Shown: positions 11,248 to 23,399 of the stretch, piece after piece | Position numbering within the stretch: the first letter of the stretch is position 1 | How the letters are laid out: the number at the start of each line of letters is the position of its first letter | Source of the DNA: Sphagnum magellanicum | Lineage: Eukaryota; Streptophyta; Sphagnopsida; Sphagnales; Sphagnaceae | NCBI GenBank assembly: GCA_021904315.1 | Contig: CM038917.1 | Coordinates: forward strand, 18,584,041 to 18,648,040 | DNA: 64,000 nucleotides | Direction of reading: 5' to 3' | The notes under the pieces: generated by a model | Database searches by the model: none | Seen by the model: the letters and a program-made list of their open reading frames with translations, nothing else | What the model was told of the DNA's origin: nothing | Position numbers and translations under genes: made by a program

Positions 11248-14200
11248 ATGGCATTGAGGGACACAAAGACTGGGCAGCAACAAGTGACAGGGGATGCCCT
11301 CCTCATGCTGCTGCAGGCTCCAGATTCCTCAGGTCTTGCCTCGCAATTGAAGCTTTATGTAGCACCTGTGAACACAGTGGGAGCAGGTGGGAAGGAGAAC
11401 AGGTCGGCAGCAGAATGGCATGCCTGTGCTAAGCAGTATGTGCCCTTCCTTGTCAAGCTCCTCAAGCTGTGCACTGCTGAAGTGGCCCGCCCACCACGTG
11501 GGGAGAATGACACTGCTGCGTGGAAGAAAGGCGATGAGGTCTTTGCAGCCATGGCAATTGCACTCGACACCCTTCACCTGCTGCGCTCCTTCCTTGTAGG
11601 CTGTGCATTTGAGATCGAGATCCAGAGATCAGGCCTAGTTCGCCGCCTGATGGCATGGAAGAAGTTTGCAGTTGCATTAGAACAGAGCCGAAAGAATTAC
11701 CTCAGCTTGTGTTGCAATGTTCTTGCTCCCACAACCAAACAAGGGGGGCTCATGGTTGCAGCTATCAAGGGCAAGGCCAGTGCTCGACAGAGGCGAGTTC
11801 TGTCCACTGCAACCACTAAGAAGGCTGCAGGTGAGACTTTGGAACAGGAATTAGCCCTTCGGCCACCTCATGAGGTGGAGATGGTAGCAGGACTTTCAGC
11901 TTTAGTCACTGGTGTTGTGGTTGACCTAATTTGGTGCTCTGGCGAAACTGGAGCTGATTCCCCTGAGTGCTTTCAGAAACTCGCCATTCTACCACAGCAG
12001 CTGGATCCTTGGCTCAGAATGCTAGATGCAGGTGTAATTGAGGGCCAGAGAGATGCACTGTTCAGAGCCCTACACAAATGTGCTTCATTACTGGTTGCAA
12101 ATCCAGCACTGTATGGTGCAGAGCTTGTAGAGAAGTTTTGCCTACTCACACTTCAGCAGCTGTGCAATTCACCTGCCCTATGTCCACAGTATGCCAAGGT
12201 AGCTTGGAAGTTGTCTTCACACTTGAGCTGCCAAGGTGCAAACTTCACTCGGATTGCCTTGAATGTGTGTGAAGTGGCGATGGAAGACATCTTGCTAAGA
12301 AGTGAGCTGCAATGTCTATCGGGGAGTACTGATGTACTGGATCTGATAGATGGCTATGCACGTCTGTGTCTAACTGCCAATGAAGGTCTTCAGGGTTGGT
12401 TGCATATTTGTCAGTTTGTAGAGCGATGTGGACAGGAGTTCAGGTTGCTGGCACCTGCTGCAGGCTTCTATTCAGTAGGTTTGATGCTCCTGATTGAAGA
12501 AACAAGTAAAATTGAAATGAAGGCACTAGGTCATTTATCCAATGACAGAGGCTGCAACAACCCACGGGAGAAGATTCACTCTGCCTGTGAGCTTCTTCAC
12601 GCTGGAGCAGAAGCAGTTGAGAACTGGCTGCAGCAGGACGCCATCCCATCGAGTTGGCCACCATTTATAGAGGGAGGTAGTGGTGGCAACATGGGAACAC
12701 AAGCATCCAAAGGTGTGCTGGGGAAAACAGGTGTAGTAGCGGTTGAAGCAAACCACCTTCTCTCTGCATTGAAGGCTGTGGATTTCATCCGAAGACATTC
12801 AGCAACGTATGTGCAGCATGAATGGACTTCATTTTTATCAATAGCAGGCTCAAAAAGTTCTGAAGAAGGGAGTGACTTGACTCAGTCAGCAAGTTTCAAT
12901 AGTGCACTGCAGAAGGTTTTGCGCCTGTGCATCCCGTTGTTGGAAAGGTGTGAGATTCTGACTTGTGATGAGTATCTAAAGAAAGGTTGGAGCATGACAT
13001 CTGCCTCCATGATAGCAGCATTCCGCCTTTCCTTGGTTCATCAACAGCAACAAGAAATTCAGACTTGTATCACATCGATCAACACCCTTGTGTCAACAAG
13101 CCGTTTGAAACCAGATGACCTCCACTGGTTAACATCTTCCATCTACAACATGGGTGTTCACATTTTCAACACAAAGCTATATAAATTGGCTTGTTTCCCC
13201 TTTGAAGTTGCAAACAATGTTGTCTGGACTAGAGTTTCTTCCAATCTCACTCAGCCATCTGAGGTTGCAGAGAGCATGGGCCAAAACAGCATACTGCGTG
13301 ACTTGGTGTCTGAGGGATGTGCCAAATGTTTGACTCTTGCAGACACTCTGGCTCGCAGTGGGCAACATACAGTGGGATTGGGAGTGCTTGTGGCTGGCAT
13401 CACACGTTGGGCAATGGTGCAGACAGCAATGAAGCCTCCTGGTTTGAAAATTCCCCAGGTTCTTGTTCGCTCGTTGGTCAAGATGATGCATGCAGAGAGT
13501 GTGCTGGCTGCAAAACTGGTCACATTGGACCCACCTTGTCTATACACATTCCTAGGGTCCAATCTCAGGCATTTTCAGCCTCGCACACTTGGCCTCCTTA
13601 TGGAAGAGGAGATGTCAGCACTGGAAGAATTGGAGGCTTCAAACTTGAGTTATTTCCAGTCAACGATGGAACACCAGTTGCATCTTCTGCTTAAAAATGT
13701 CTATACAGCTGAGGAGTTTCCAGTAGAGCGATCCAGAGCACTGCAGGAAAAGGGTCGGATTGCTCGATCAAGAGGGAATGATGGCCTTGCCACCTGTGTT
13801 TCATGCATTATTGAGGCTGAATCTGTTGTGAATGCAGCACTGAAGGATAGCCAGAGAACTTCCTCAGCAGTTTTACAAGTAGCAAGTCTTGAGGATCAGT
13901 TAGCTACAATCTACTGCATCCAAGCGCTCTGTGCCTATGAAACAAATCCATCTGGCCAAGACTACATTGAGAAGATTGTTGCAGCTCTGAAGTTGTGGAA
14001 ACAGTCTCTGGAAGCTCAAAAGAAGTGGAGTCTGTTGCGTACTGAAGATAATGCAGTGTCAGATTGTCGGGAAGCAGGCAATGGAGCAGCTTCTGTGGGT
14101 CTCCTAATGAACATCTTTGACTTGCTCTCTTTGAAGGGGTTTTCACCTCTTCAATGTGAAATTCAGGGCCTAATTCTTGAAATGACATCATTAAGCCAAG

Positions 14201-17200
14201 TTCACTGTAGTCATGAGGAACTATGTGCAGTGTTATGGGCAAATTGTCGTCTTGGCCATGTGCTGTGCCCAGTTCCTTTTCCTGCAGGTTTCTTCAGCTT
14301 AGTTAGCCAAAAGCTGGAAGTGGCAGGTGACTCATTGATGTTCTGGCAGAACTCTGCGTTGCATTGTCAAGGCTCTTTGCTAGATGCCCGCCAAAAGCTG
14401 ATTTCTCAAGACTTTTTGGACAAGTCTTGCACCGATGATGGCAATTGCACAGAGACTGTTTCTGGGAGTTCTGAATTTCTGGAGAATATTGCCTTGTCAC
14501 AATTTTCCACTGGCCGCAGAAACACACACGAAGCCCTTGGTTTGGCTGGTTTGTTCTGTCTGCTGGCAGACCATGAGTATGGAAAAGGAGACATCAGAGA
14601 AGCAATGAAGTATGCAAAGAAAGGATTAAGTCTGCGGTTAAGAACATTTACTCATGCTTTTGTAATGGTGGACAAGGGAATGTCTTGTCTGAATACTGAG
14701 GACTCTCAGTCAAGTCCTCAATCTGATGGAGTGGAAAAGAATAAAGTTGGAAGACTGGAGGCCCTGGGATCTGCTGCAATCATGAATTGGCCCAGATTCA
14801 CATCATCTGCAAAGCCAGTAAAGTTTGGTCCAAGCCAATGGCGCATCTTGGGTGACTACATTGAGAGCCTGATGCAGGTTGGTGTGATACATGAAAGGAT
14901 GGGAGCTGTGGATGATGCAGAGCGTAGCTTTCGAGAGGGTCAACGCCTGTCATTGGCTCATGACATGCTTCTAGCACAGGCAGCTTTCAGCTCTTGCTTG
15001 GGTGAGGTCCATCGAAAGCGACACTTGTGGGAGCTAGCAGAGAGTGAATTATGCTTGGCCAGAAAGATTTACGATGAATTAGACTCTGGACTGGTATGTG
15101 GCCACTGTAACCTTGCTGGCCAAGCTCTTCTGGCCCTCCGATTTGGTGACCTTGCACGGCGACGGAGTGATAGTAACACAATAGCAAGTCAGAACCTAGA
15201 ATCTGATCTAGATTGCTTTGCAGAACCCTCACTCATGACATGGAATGATGCTAAGTCCTGTTATAAAACCTCAAGAGACATTCTGGGTGTATTGCTATCC
15301 ATGCCTAGTGTGAAATGCCCTTGTACCAAAAGCCTTTTGGTTGCCACAACAGAAGCTTTGCCTCGCAATCTTCTGAGAATCTATCCACAGATCCCTGCTG
15401 CATCATCTATAGCCTCTACAGCCTCAGGAGATAATGTCTTGGCAGTAAGCATTTGTTCTGGACAAGTTGGGTCAAGGCTGCAGGATACAGTTGAGAAAGG
15501 CAGAGCTCGGAGGTCTGTCCAGTCAAGCAGCTCAAAAGGACATGTATGTGAGGAGCAAGACATACAATTGGTCCAAAGTGAGGTGTTGCCACATGCTGCA
15601 GCAGAGCCAGCCAGGAGAAGAGGTCTTCGCCCTAAGAAAACTCAAGGTAACACAGAGAACCCTACTGATGAGAAGCAGCCAACTAGAAGACGGAAACCCA
15701 AAACTCAGAGACCTGCAACAGGTAGCACGACTGATTCTGCTAAGATCCAGGCAAATGCAGATGATGAGGCACTCAGTGTGAAAGGTACCAGGAGGAGGAT
15801 GTTCCTTGACACTGTGAACAAAATGGGCAATCTAGCTCTTGAAGAAAGAGCTCTGGAGCAGAAGCTAAATTCGGTTGAACCTGAAAGAAAATCCAGGGAT
15901 ATCTGTGACTTCAACGGACAAAAGCATCCTCAGAATGTTCCTTCTCAGGAAGACAATTTACTATGCAATCACAGACTGCAGGCACCTTTCTCCATGCAGA
16001 GTTGGACAGAGTATGTATGGGTAAAACAATGCCACCAACTCCTGGCTCGGTTGATCATCCAGACAGGAAAGTTGGAGCAAGGTTTTGGGAGCACTGAGAA
16101 AGCGGCTGAAATGTACCTGCAGGCCAAGTGTGTTCTGGGCATAAGCTTGGAACCTCTATCTGCCACTACGTCTTGTAGCGATCTGCCTCAAGATTTTTTC
16201 AGCAGCATCCAGGCCAGAAAAAGTTCATATCCGTTGGAGGAGGCAGTGCTTTTGTACCATATGAGCCTTTTGTATTTGCAGAGAATGCAGCATAGTAGAA
16301 GCCAAGGCTGTGATGTAGGCAGTTTTCTCCCACTTGCATGGCTCTATCAAGCATTCCAATTGTGCTCCCAAATCCCACCACTCCTTCGCAAGGTTGCGAG
16401 ACTGCTGTCACTCCTCCATGTGCCTATTGTAAGAGGCAATTTTGGCCTTTGCAGGCAAGACAACATGTCCGGATTGAAGGAGCAGGCTGCATTCTTCCAT
16501 CAGGTATCAGTGGGGGCTGGAGTTCAGCAGCAGCATCTTGCTGTGTTGGATACCAGACTGGCTGGTCTGCTGTCGGAAACAGACAAGGCACTGCATTATG
16601 GGAGTTTGAAATGCTGTCTACAACAGATGCAGCAGGCTCTGAGTGTGCCACGCTTGGCCATTGACACAATGCAGACTGCTGTTAGGGACATGATGAAGGG
16701 CATTCCTTGTTCGACCCTTTGCTGCATCAGCATGGTGGATAATGAACATGGCTTCTTGTTGGACAAGGAGCACAATGATGATGCAGTTGACTCTGTTGTT
16801 AGCCCAGCATGGCTCCTGCTCACACGATTGAGTAACAGCTCTGGACCCCTGACTGTTGTGTTGCCTGTGACCTCCATTGTGGAAGACACAAGCTCAAATG
16901 AAGGCAGTGGTAGTCAAGAAGGTCAAACTTCTTGTCCTTATGATCTGGACAATTCTGATGCAAAACCAGATCAGATGCAATTCCAAGTAGGTGGCTCAAA
17001 AACATCAAATCAGATGTGTCTGCAGAGATTGGTTTCTGGGTTCCAGTCCATTCTGGAAGAAAGTAGGCAGTCAACTTCAGGACTGCTGCCACTTACTGCA
17101 ATTGAGAATAAAAGCCAGTGGTGGCAATGGCGAATACAACTGGATGCCCGCCTTGAATCCCTTCTTAGGACAATGGAGGATACATGGTTGGGGCCTTGGA

Positions 17201-18738
17201 AGTGTTTGTTCCTAGGTGAGCCTGATGCAACAGCCATCCTCAAAGAATTTCAATCCAATGCCCTGGAGCTTTGCAGTTTGCTGAGGTCTACATCAAGAGC
17301 AAGGCAAGAAGATGGAGTTGAAGTGCCAGTTGATGAAAATCAGGTGCAATTACTATTGCAGGGGGTGGGGACTATCAAAGAGAAGGAGCTTGAGTTAGGT
17401 ATTGCTTCAATACTGGGGTGGTCACCAGCTCTCTTCATCAGTTCTTCTCATCTAACTGATGATTCACAATGTACACATGAGAGTTCACAAGTGCAGAGAC
17501 AGTTGATTTCAGAGGTTGTCAAAGCTTTCAATGTGGCGTACAGGAATTCTATTAGAGGCCATAGAGCTGCACCTGAACAACTGGGAGTGGGCAGTGACAC
17601 CAATGCTGGGGGAAGAAGGAATGCCAGGAAGTGTCGAGAAACATCTGCCAAGGAGACTGTGGTTGTGGAAAGGCCTTCAGCTCCAAGGGGCTTGAGCAAA
17701 GTGGGAGACACAGACAGGTGTGAATTTGAACGACAAGCTGTGACACTCATTCTAGATGCAGGCTTACAGAGTCTACCATGGGAAAGTCTTCCAGTGCTGC
17801 GGGGGCATACAACCTATCGCATGCCATCATTGGGCAGCACTTGTGCTCTCACTATTCACCAACAGTATGTTGCTGCAGCTGCTATGGTCAATCCCCAGAT
17901 ATGTCATGGTGCCCGGGCTGGTAACACACATGCAGATCCACTAGCAGGATGTCCTGATCCAGTGACTATGCAGCAAGTGGCCACCGTTGACCTCTCAAGC
18001 ACATACTACCTTCTAAACCCTAGTGGAGACCTTGAGAAGACACAATGTGCTTTTGAGGACTGGTTCAAGCAGCAGCAGGGTTGGGAGGGTAAAGCTGGTC
18101 AAGTGCCAACAGTGGAGGAGTACATGAAAGCCCTTCAGAAGCATGACCTATTTGTTTATCTTGGACATGGTAGTGGGGATCAGTATCTGCCAGAGAGGTA
18201 TATACGAACTTTGGACCGCTGTGCTGCTGCTTTGCTAATGGGCTGCAGTAGTGGGCGTCTCTCTCCACGAGGTGACTATGAACCAGCTGGTGTCCCTCTC
18301 TCCTATCTCATAGCTTCTTGCCCTGCAGCCATAGCTAATCTTTGGGATGTCACTGATGGCGACATTGACCGCTTCAGCAGGTTCCTACTTCACAAGTGGC
18401 TGAACATTGATCAGCCCCCTTTACCTCCTCTTGTGAATGACAGTCTCATGAAAGCAGTTCCAACACGATTGAACAGTAAGAGTTCTGAAGCTGCTTTGCG
18501 AGAGATGCCACAACAGCAGTTTACAGCAAAGTCTGGAGAACTCCCCCATGCAAGAAGGAACACCAAGGCCACTGAAAGGAAGCTAGAGTTTGGAATACAA
18601 CAAGCTGAAGAAACAAGGCCCAGAATGGTTATGTGCACAGCCATTGGAGAGGCAAGAAATTCTTGCCGTCTGCCTTACTTGATTGGTGCATCACCAGTTT
18701 ACTATGGTGTTCCCACAAGCATACAGAAGAGTGTGTGA
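11248..18738 (+). CDS. ESP: separase (cohesin-cleaving cysteine protease, peptidase family C50), single coding exon
   Basis: Separase cuts the kleisin subunit of cohesin at anaphase. The C-terminal peptidase C50 domain is clear: LPWESLPVLRG near residue 2173, catalytic His2307 in YLGHGSG, catalytic Cys2333 in LMGCSSG (26 residues apart, the same spacing as I recall for human separase), then NLWDVTDGDIDRF and an end segment CRLPYLIGASPVYYGVP. Residues 1-1440 or so are helical repeat-like, as in the separase superhelix. Residues about 1450-1550 form a basic, low-complexity linker (RRRGLRPKK, RRRKPKTQRP). The start is the ATG at 11248 (MALRDTKTGQ), whose following LLQAPDSSGL resembles plant separase N-termini. 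The frame is open back to 11188, but only through a TTG. The protein is 2,496 residues, longer than the Arabidopsis protein (about 2,180). No in-frame stop occurs in 7.5 kb, so the coding region has no required intron. The key active-site residues are intact. Confidence 0.96.
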   Translation: MALRDTKTGQQQVTGDALLMLLQAPDSSGLASQLKLYVAPVNTVGAGGKENRSAAEWHACAKQYVPFLVKLLKLCTAEVARPPRGENDTAAWKKGDEVFAAMAIALDTLHLLRSFLVGCAFEIEIQRSGLVRRLMAWKKFAVALEQSRKNYLSLCCNVLAPTTKQGGLMVAAIKGKASARQRRVLSTATTKKAAGETLEQELALRPPHEVEMVAGLSALVTGVVVDLIWCSGETGADSPECFQKLAILPQQLDPWLRMLDAGVIEGQRDALFRALHKCASLLVANPALYGAELVEKFCLLTLQQLCNSPALCPQYAKVAWKLSSHLSCQGANFTRIALNVCEVAMEDILLRSELQCLSGSTDVLDLIDGYARLCLTANEGLQGWLHICQFVERCGQEFRLLAPAAGFYSVGLMLLIEETSKIEMKALGHLSNDRGCNNPREKIHSACELLHAGAEAVENWLQQDAIPSSWPPFIEGGSGGNMGTQASKGVLGKTGVVAVEANHLLSALKAVDFIRRHSATYVQHEWTSFLSIAGSKSSEEGSDLTQSASFNSALQKVLRLCIPLLERCEILTCDEYLKKGWSMTSASMIAAFRLSLVHQQQQEIQTCITSINTLVSTSRLKPDDLHWLTSSIYNMGVHIFNTKLYKLACFPFEVANNVVWTRVSSNLTQPSEVAESMGQNSILRDLVSEGCAKCLTLADTLARSGQHTVGLGVLVAGITRWAMVQTAMKPPGLKIPQVLVRSLVKMMHAESVLAAKLVTLDPPCLYTFLGSNLRHFQPRTLGLLMEEEMSALEELEASNLSYFQSTMEHQLHLLLKNVYTAEEFPVERSRALQEKGRIARSRGNDGLATCVSCIIEAESVVNAALKDSQRTSSAVLQVASLEDQLATIYCIQALCAYETNPSGQDYIEKIVAALKLWKQSLEAQKKWSLLRTEDNAVSDCREAGNGAASVGLLMNIFDLLSLKGFSPLQCEIQGLILEMTSLSQVHCSHEELCAVLWANCRLGHVLCPVPFPAGFFSLVSQKLEVAGDSLMFWQNSALHCQGSLLDARQKLISQDFLDKSCTDDGNCTETVSGSSEFLENIALSQFSTGRRNTHEALGLAGLFCLLADHEYGKGDIREAMKYAKKGLSLRLRTFTHAFVMVDKGMSCLNTEDSQSSPQSDGVEKNKVGRLEALGSAAIMNWPRFTSSAKPVKFGPSQWRILGDYIESLMQVGVIHERMGAVDDAERSFREGQRLSLAHDMLLAQAAFSSCLGEVHRKRHLWELAESELCLARKIYDELDSGLVCGHCNLAGQALLALRFGDLARRRSDSNTIASQNLESDLDCFAEPSLMTWNDAKSCYKTSRDILGVLLSMPSVKCPCTKSLLVATTEALPRNLLRIYPQIPAASSIASTASGDNVLAVSICSGQVGSRLQDTVEKGRARRSVQSSSSKGHVCEEQDIQLVQSEVLPHAAAEPARRRGLRPKKTQGNTENPTDEKQPTRRRKPKTQRPATGSTTDSAKIQANADDEALSVKGTRRRMFLDTVNKMGNLALEERALEQKLNSVEPERKSRDICDFNGQKHPQNVPSQEDNLLCNHRLQAPFSMQSWTEYVWVKQCHQLLARLIIQTGKLEQGFGSTEKAAEMYLQAKCVLGISLEPLSATTSCSDLPQDFFSSIQARKSSYPLEEAVLLYHMSLLYLQRMQHSRSQGCDVGSFLPLAWLYQAFQLCSQIPPLLRKVARLLSLLHVPIVRGNFGLCRQDNMSGLKEQAAFFHQVSVGAGVQQQHLAVLDTRLAGLLSETDKALHYGSLKCCLQQMQQALSVPRLAIDTMQTAVRDMMKGIPCSTLCCISMVDNEHGFLLDKEHNDDAVDSVVSPAWLLLTRLSNSSGPLTVVLPVTSIVEDTSSNEGSGSQEGQTSCPYDLDNSDAKPDQMQFQVGGSKTSNQMCLQRLVSGFQSILEESRQSTSGLLPLTAIENKSQWWQWRIQLDARLESLLRTMEDTWLGPWKCLFLGEPDATAILKEFQSNALELCSLLRSTSRARQEDGVEVPVDENQVQLLLQGVGTIKEKELELGIASILGWSPALFISSSHLTDDSQCTHESSQVQRQLISEVVKAFNVAYRNSIRGHRAAPEQLGVGSDTNAGGRRNARKCRETSAKETVVVERPSAPRGLSKVGDTDRCEFERQAVTLILDAGLQSLPWESLPVLRGHTTYRMPSLGSTCALTIHQQYVAAAAMVNPQICHGARAGNTHADPLAGCPDPVTMQQVATVDLSSTYYLLNPSGDLEKTQCAFEDWFKQQQGWEGKAGQVPTVEEYMKALQKHDLFVYLGHGSGDQYLPERYIRTLDRCAAALLMGCSSGRLSPRGDYEPAGVPLSYLIASCPAAIANLWDVTDGDIDRFSRFLLHKWLNIDQPPLPPLVNDSLMKAVPTRLNSKSSEAALREMPQQQFTAKSGELPHARRNTKATERKLEFGIQQAEETRPRMVMCTAIGEARNSCRLPYLIGASPVYYGVPTSIQKSV

Positions 18739-19260
18739 GTAGGCAAACTGAAGATTAGATTCCTGTGGTAAGCATAGAACAGTAGTTGAAGTGTTAGATT
18801 TTTACGGCCATTTTTTGAGGACAGCAACACCTGTATTAGGGAGTGGGGGAACAACCTCATCAATCTCTGTTGCTCCAAATAATTGGATTTCCTCAGTTCA
18901 ACACAGCTATGATACAGTTCTCTTTTGCACTGTGTAGAATATAATTTCATACTGTCACCCTGGTACTGGATTCTTCTTGAGCCATGATTCTGTTGAAAAT
19001 TGATTGCAACAGAACAGAGGCTGCAACTTGATACAAATTCACATCCCAGCCCAAATTATTTAGCTATCTGTGCACATTTGTTATGCGAGTTACAGAAACT
19101 GTTCTTTTAGGTCAAGTGAATGCAACCTTAATCCAAGTGATGCAAGTTTTGACCGACGCTTCTTCAGCAGTGCGAAATTGTGTTTGATGTTCAATTTTTC
19201 TTGCATGCAAAGTACTATGAACAGTTGTCTTTCTATGGGCTACAATTCTCCTTGATGAAT
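18739..19260 (+). other. separase 3' flank, probably 3' untranslated region
   Basis: Sequence after the TGA stays less AT-rich than the distal intergenic DNA for several hundred bases, then changes to ATCC-rich repeat DNA. I cannot fix the polyadenylation site. No poly(A) tract of the kind left by retrotransposition directly follows the coding region. Confidence 0.4.
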
Positions 19261-19299
19261 ACTAAAGGAACATAAACACTTCATTCATATGGGTTTCAT

Positions 19300-20790
19300 T
19301 ACAGGAAGTCCATTTATGAGATTCACCCATCCATCCATCCGTCCATCTATCCATCCAGGGACCTTCATTTCACAAGTCGGTCACAAACATCTATAGAAAT
19401 TCATTTGACATTTTTGTACATAGAATTCAGTTTTTTGGGCACATCTAAATTTTATTTCATCCATTAGAGTTTATAGTATCCAATAGGGCTAGCTCCATCT
19501 TGTTGGGTCATTTAATTTCATGAATTCACTTAATCTGTTTCCATGCATTCATCCATAGACCTCTCTCTATATGTGACATTTCATTAAAGGAAGTTTCATC
19601 CCATGGTGTTGCATTGAAACAGCAAAATTCATTTCATGTGGTCACTTTTGTTGCATGAAGTTCAACCCCGTCTTTGTGAGGCCACATTTGTCCATTAACC
19701 ATTATTTCATCTAATACTTTCATTACTTCCATGGATTTTCATTTAATAATTAATCGAAGGGGGCTCACATTCATTGTATTGGATGCATTTAATAATGAAA
19801 AAATCATGTCATTGGTTTCTTCTAATAATCATCCATGTCTTTTTTTTCATTTGACACGTCCACATTCATCCATAGATGTTTATGTGACGTTTCATCCATG
19901 CGAATCCATTAGATCAGATAACCGTGATCTTTGTTTCATCGATTTATAAGAAGTCTTTTCTTGATTGTTTCCACCAATGTTCATTGGTTGACCTTTATTT
20001 CATTTGTTGGGTCAAAAATCATCCATCAAAAGCTAATTGCACATGATTTCACACCATTCATCCATTGACCTCTAGTCATCCCAGGATGTCACATTCATTC
20101 ATCAAAATTTATTGCATCTAGTTGGGTTAGGTTATTCCATTTGGATTAGTCATTGATATCCACCATATTTAGCCAACAACTTTTTAAAATTTTTTTTTTA
20201 TGATGGGGTCACATTCATCTATCAAAATTCATGGTTGGATCCATCTCATACATCAACAACATCATCCATCAACATTTGGTTCATCTAGTTTGGTTGCATT
20301 CATCCATCAATCATATGACTTTTATCCATCCAAGCTCATTGCATTTCACATTCACTTGTCAAATTTTCATATCTTAAGTTAGGATTTGTTTGATCCATTG
20401 GAGTAGAGATCATCTTTTCAAAGTCCATTTTCATAGAGTGGGCCCCAAAATAGGTCAAAGTAGACTAGAGCCATGCATTGAAGGTTATCCTTACTTTGGA
20501 TGACATTCATCAATTCCAAAATAAATTTTGTACACAAAATGTACAATAATATGGAAATATCATATAGAGGGATGCACATATTCATAATTGATTGGTTCTC
20601 ACTCACAATGGATGGACAATTGACATCTATCCATCATGGATGAATGTAATTAATGCATTTGTGAATGGCTATAATCATTATGTAAAAATGAAAAGCATTC
20701 ATCCATACATGAATGACATACATCAATCATTGGTGGATGGATGTATCCATCAAAAGGGATGCCAAGAAAATGAATGCACATGAACATGAA
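19300..20790. repeat. diffuse ATCC/CATT repeat field
   Basis: Words such as CATTCATCCATC, and towards the 3' end their complement GGATGAATG, recur many times across about 1.5 kb with irregular spacing. A clean short run lies near 19328-19358. It looks like an old microsatellite/minisatellite expansion that has drifted; no gene is seen. Confidence 0.6.
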
Positions 20791-23295
20791 AAATTCATGG
20801 AAAATGATACAAAAAATCCAAGCTATAGAAAAAAAAGAAAATTATTTTTATTATTATTTTTTCCAACAATGTGAATCACTTGTTAATGTGCATTTTCTTT
20901 GAACTATTACAACCAATAAACAATGTGCATGACAAAAGACTCCATATTATTAACTAAATCCTTTTCAAAGCCTTTCCATGAACTATAAAGTCAACACAAG
21001 AAATGGGCAACAATACATAAACTCAATGTTTATTCATGGATAAGAAAACACACAAAAAAAAAAAAAAAAGTGGAACCAAAATCCCATGAATGTCTTAATT
21101 ACATTGAAAATTGTTGAATCATAAATTGAGAATTATATTCTCAATTATGCAATTAAGTCGCACATAAAGGTTCAAAACATGTAGCTTCAAAATGTCTTTT
21201 TACATCATTCTAATTCAATAATGGTTGGTGTGTCCAATTTGTTTCCTACCAACTTGGGCTTCATGCTGGTTCACATTACTGGTAATGATCAATTGACATA
21301 AGGTCAAAATTTCAAGTCAAGTTTCACTATTGCGTAAATAAATCATTTAAAGATTGTCATCCGTTGGTCATCCAAGATCGTATAGATTGTCCATGAAATC
21401 ATTTTCACTTTCATTATTTTTAGAATATGATATTTAATTTTCATGTACTAAAATATTAATATTTGTGGCATTCATTATTATTATTTTTAATGGTGCCCTT
21501 TGTTTCTTTCAAAAAAAAACCATTTGGGCCTTTCCAACTTTCCCCAATGTTTTTTCTACCATGCTTCCCAACAATGCCTAATTCAAACAAATATAACTTA
21601 ATATAAAATTTATTTTGTCCTTATAGCAACAATCATAATGGTTTAAAGGTTTTAAAACATTTAGAAATGTTAGATTATTTAAGTTTTCATTAATTGTAAA
21701 GAGAATAAAATTAAACAAGGAAATATATTTTATTGACTAAAAATAATTAAAATGAAAAAAAAAACATTTACCCATTCTAAGGAAAGGGTGATTAAAATGG
21801 GTAAAATAAAATGTCAAATCACAAGTCATGCATGGAGGTGATATTTTAAGATTATTAAATACCACTTCTCATTACATATTAATGAATTTGATATTTAGAA
21901 TGAATTTATTACATTTAATTAATTTCTTAAACATAAGATTGATGAAAATAATGTAAACTTGTTAACTTTGATGGATATTTCATTTTCAATGTTGAGTTGA
22001 ATATGTTCATAATTTTGATTAAAAGGTCTCCACTAAAATATTACAATTTTTAAAATTTTGTAATGATTATATATATGATTTAATCAATAGAATATGATTA
22101 ATGTAAGTTTATTATACTTTTTAAAATATTATTAAAGTGAAAATATTAAAATATTAATTAAAAATCTCATTACTTTAATTTATAAATAATAATAATGATG
22201 GAATTTCATATTAATTTATTGTAATTTTGATTTCAATACAGACCAAAGCCTATTGTTATATTAAATTTAGTGTTAGCACTTGTTGGAGTTATAAACATTA
22301 TGAAAATTAATCAATATCTATCCATTAAAAAATCTATGGATATAAAGTGTGGGTTAATAGTTTAAAATACACCAAGTCCAATGTTCTTTTGTGTGAAATT
22401 TTGTATTATTTCAAAAATAATTTTAAAAAGAAAAATTTAATCACACTTGATTCCTTGTTTTTTGAAAAAAAAGTTGTCAAAAGGGTAGCTATTTTGGGTT
22501 ATTATAAATACGTTTCTATTCTTGGTTACTATAAGTAAGCAAATTATAAAAAGGGGTGTTTTTTCCAAAGAAGTTTTAGGAAGAGGTTGCCATTTATTGC
22601 TAAATTGCTGGGAATGTTTCTTAGGACACTACAACAAAAATTGAAAGAAAAAAAAAATTCACCAAGATATGTTCCTTTCTATGAAATAAAATGCTGTAGG
22701 ACATTTAGGACAATTTGTAATCATAATATAATTTGTCAAGAACTTTAATTATAGTTTAATATTCATTTTTGAGAAACATAAATAATGTATTATTTAATAC
22801 ACCATTAAACCTAAAAGTTTAGTTGTGAAATGAAAATATAAAACACAAATGCACTTTCAAGAGTGTGAATCATGAATAAATTTGGTGACCTCCGGAATTT
22901 TTTCAAAATAAAAATTTAAAAATATATTTCTAAGAATTATATTTAAAATTTAAAATTAAAATTAAAATTATTTTATAATATTATTAATTTAAAAAAACAC
23001 TTGTTCACTACCCACAAGTTGCAACAATTAAATTGAATATTTATGTATTGTGTTCCTCCCTAAGCAACATGTATCAAAAGGAAGCCACATGTACCAAGTC
23101 AAGAAAGCTTCAGAATCCAGTGCTGTGCTACCAGTGTTTGTTTTTAGGAAATTTTGTTTGTAGCCAAAAATGGCAACCATCCCTAGAAATATTTAGCCAA
23201 ATCTGGCTATAGCCAGAAATAAAGTAAAAATATTTAATCATCCTTCTATATATTTTTGGCTGCAAAAATGGAAACCAAGTGTATGATTTTCTGGC
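20791..23295. other. AT-rich intergenic region, no gene seen
   Basis: Very AT-rich, with A and T runs and a short palindrome near 21125-21145. There are no long or family-like frames. Near 23150-23280 there are several AGCCAAA/GGCTATAGCC words that also occur near 52.6 and 61.9 kb. Confidence 0.55.
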
Positions 23296-23322
23296 GATTA
23301 TTATTATTATTATTATTATTTT
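23296..23322. repeat. ATT trinucleotide microsatellite
   Basis: About eight ATT units immediately upstream of the MED20 promoter and leader region. Confidence 0.85.
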
Positions 23323-23399
23323 CTCCCTCTCTTCTGGCGACTGAAAACCTTCAAAATCACTTGTCTGTCTGTTGCATTATTCAAGCACCTCTGTCTCTT

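Noticed and set aside
20791-23295. Intact LTR retrotransposon in the intergenic DNA
   Set aside because: No gag-pol frames, matching long terminal repeats or primer-binding sites were visible. Any such elements are too decayed to call.
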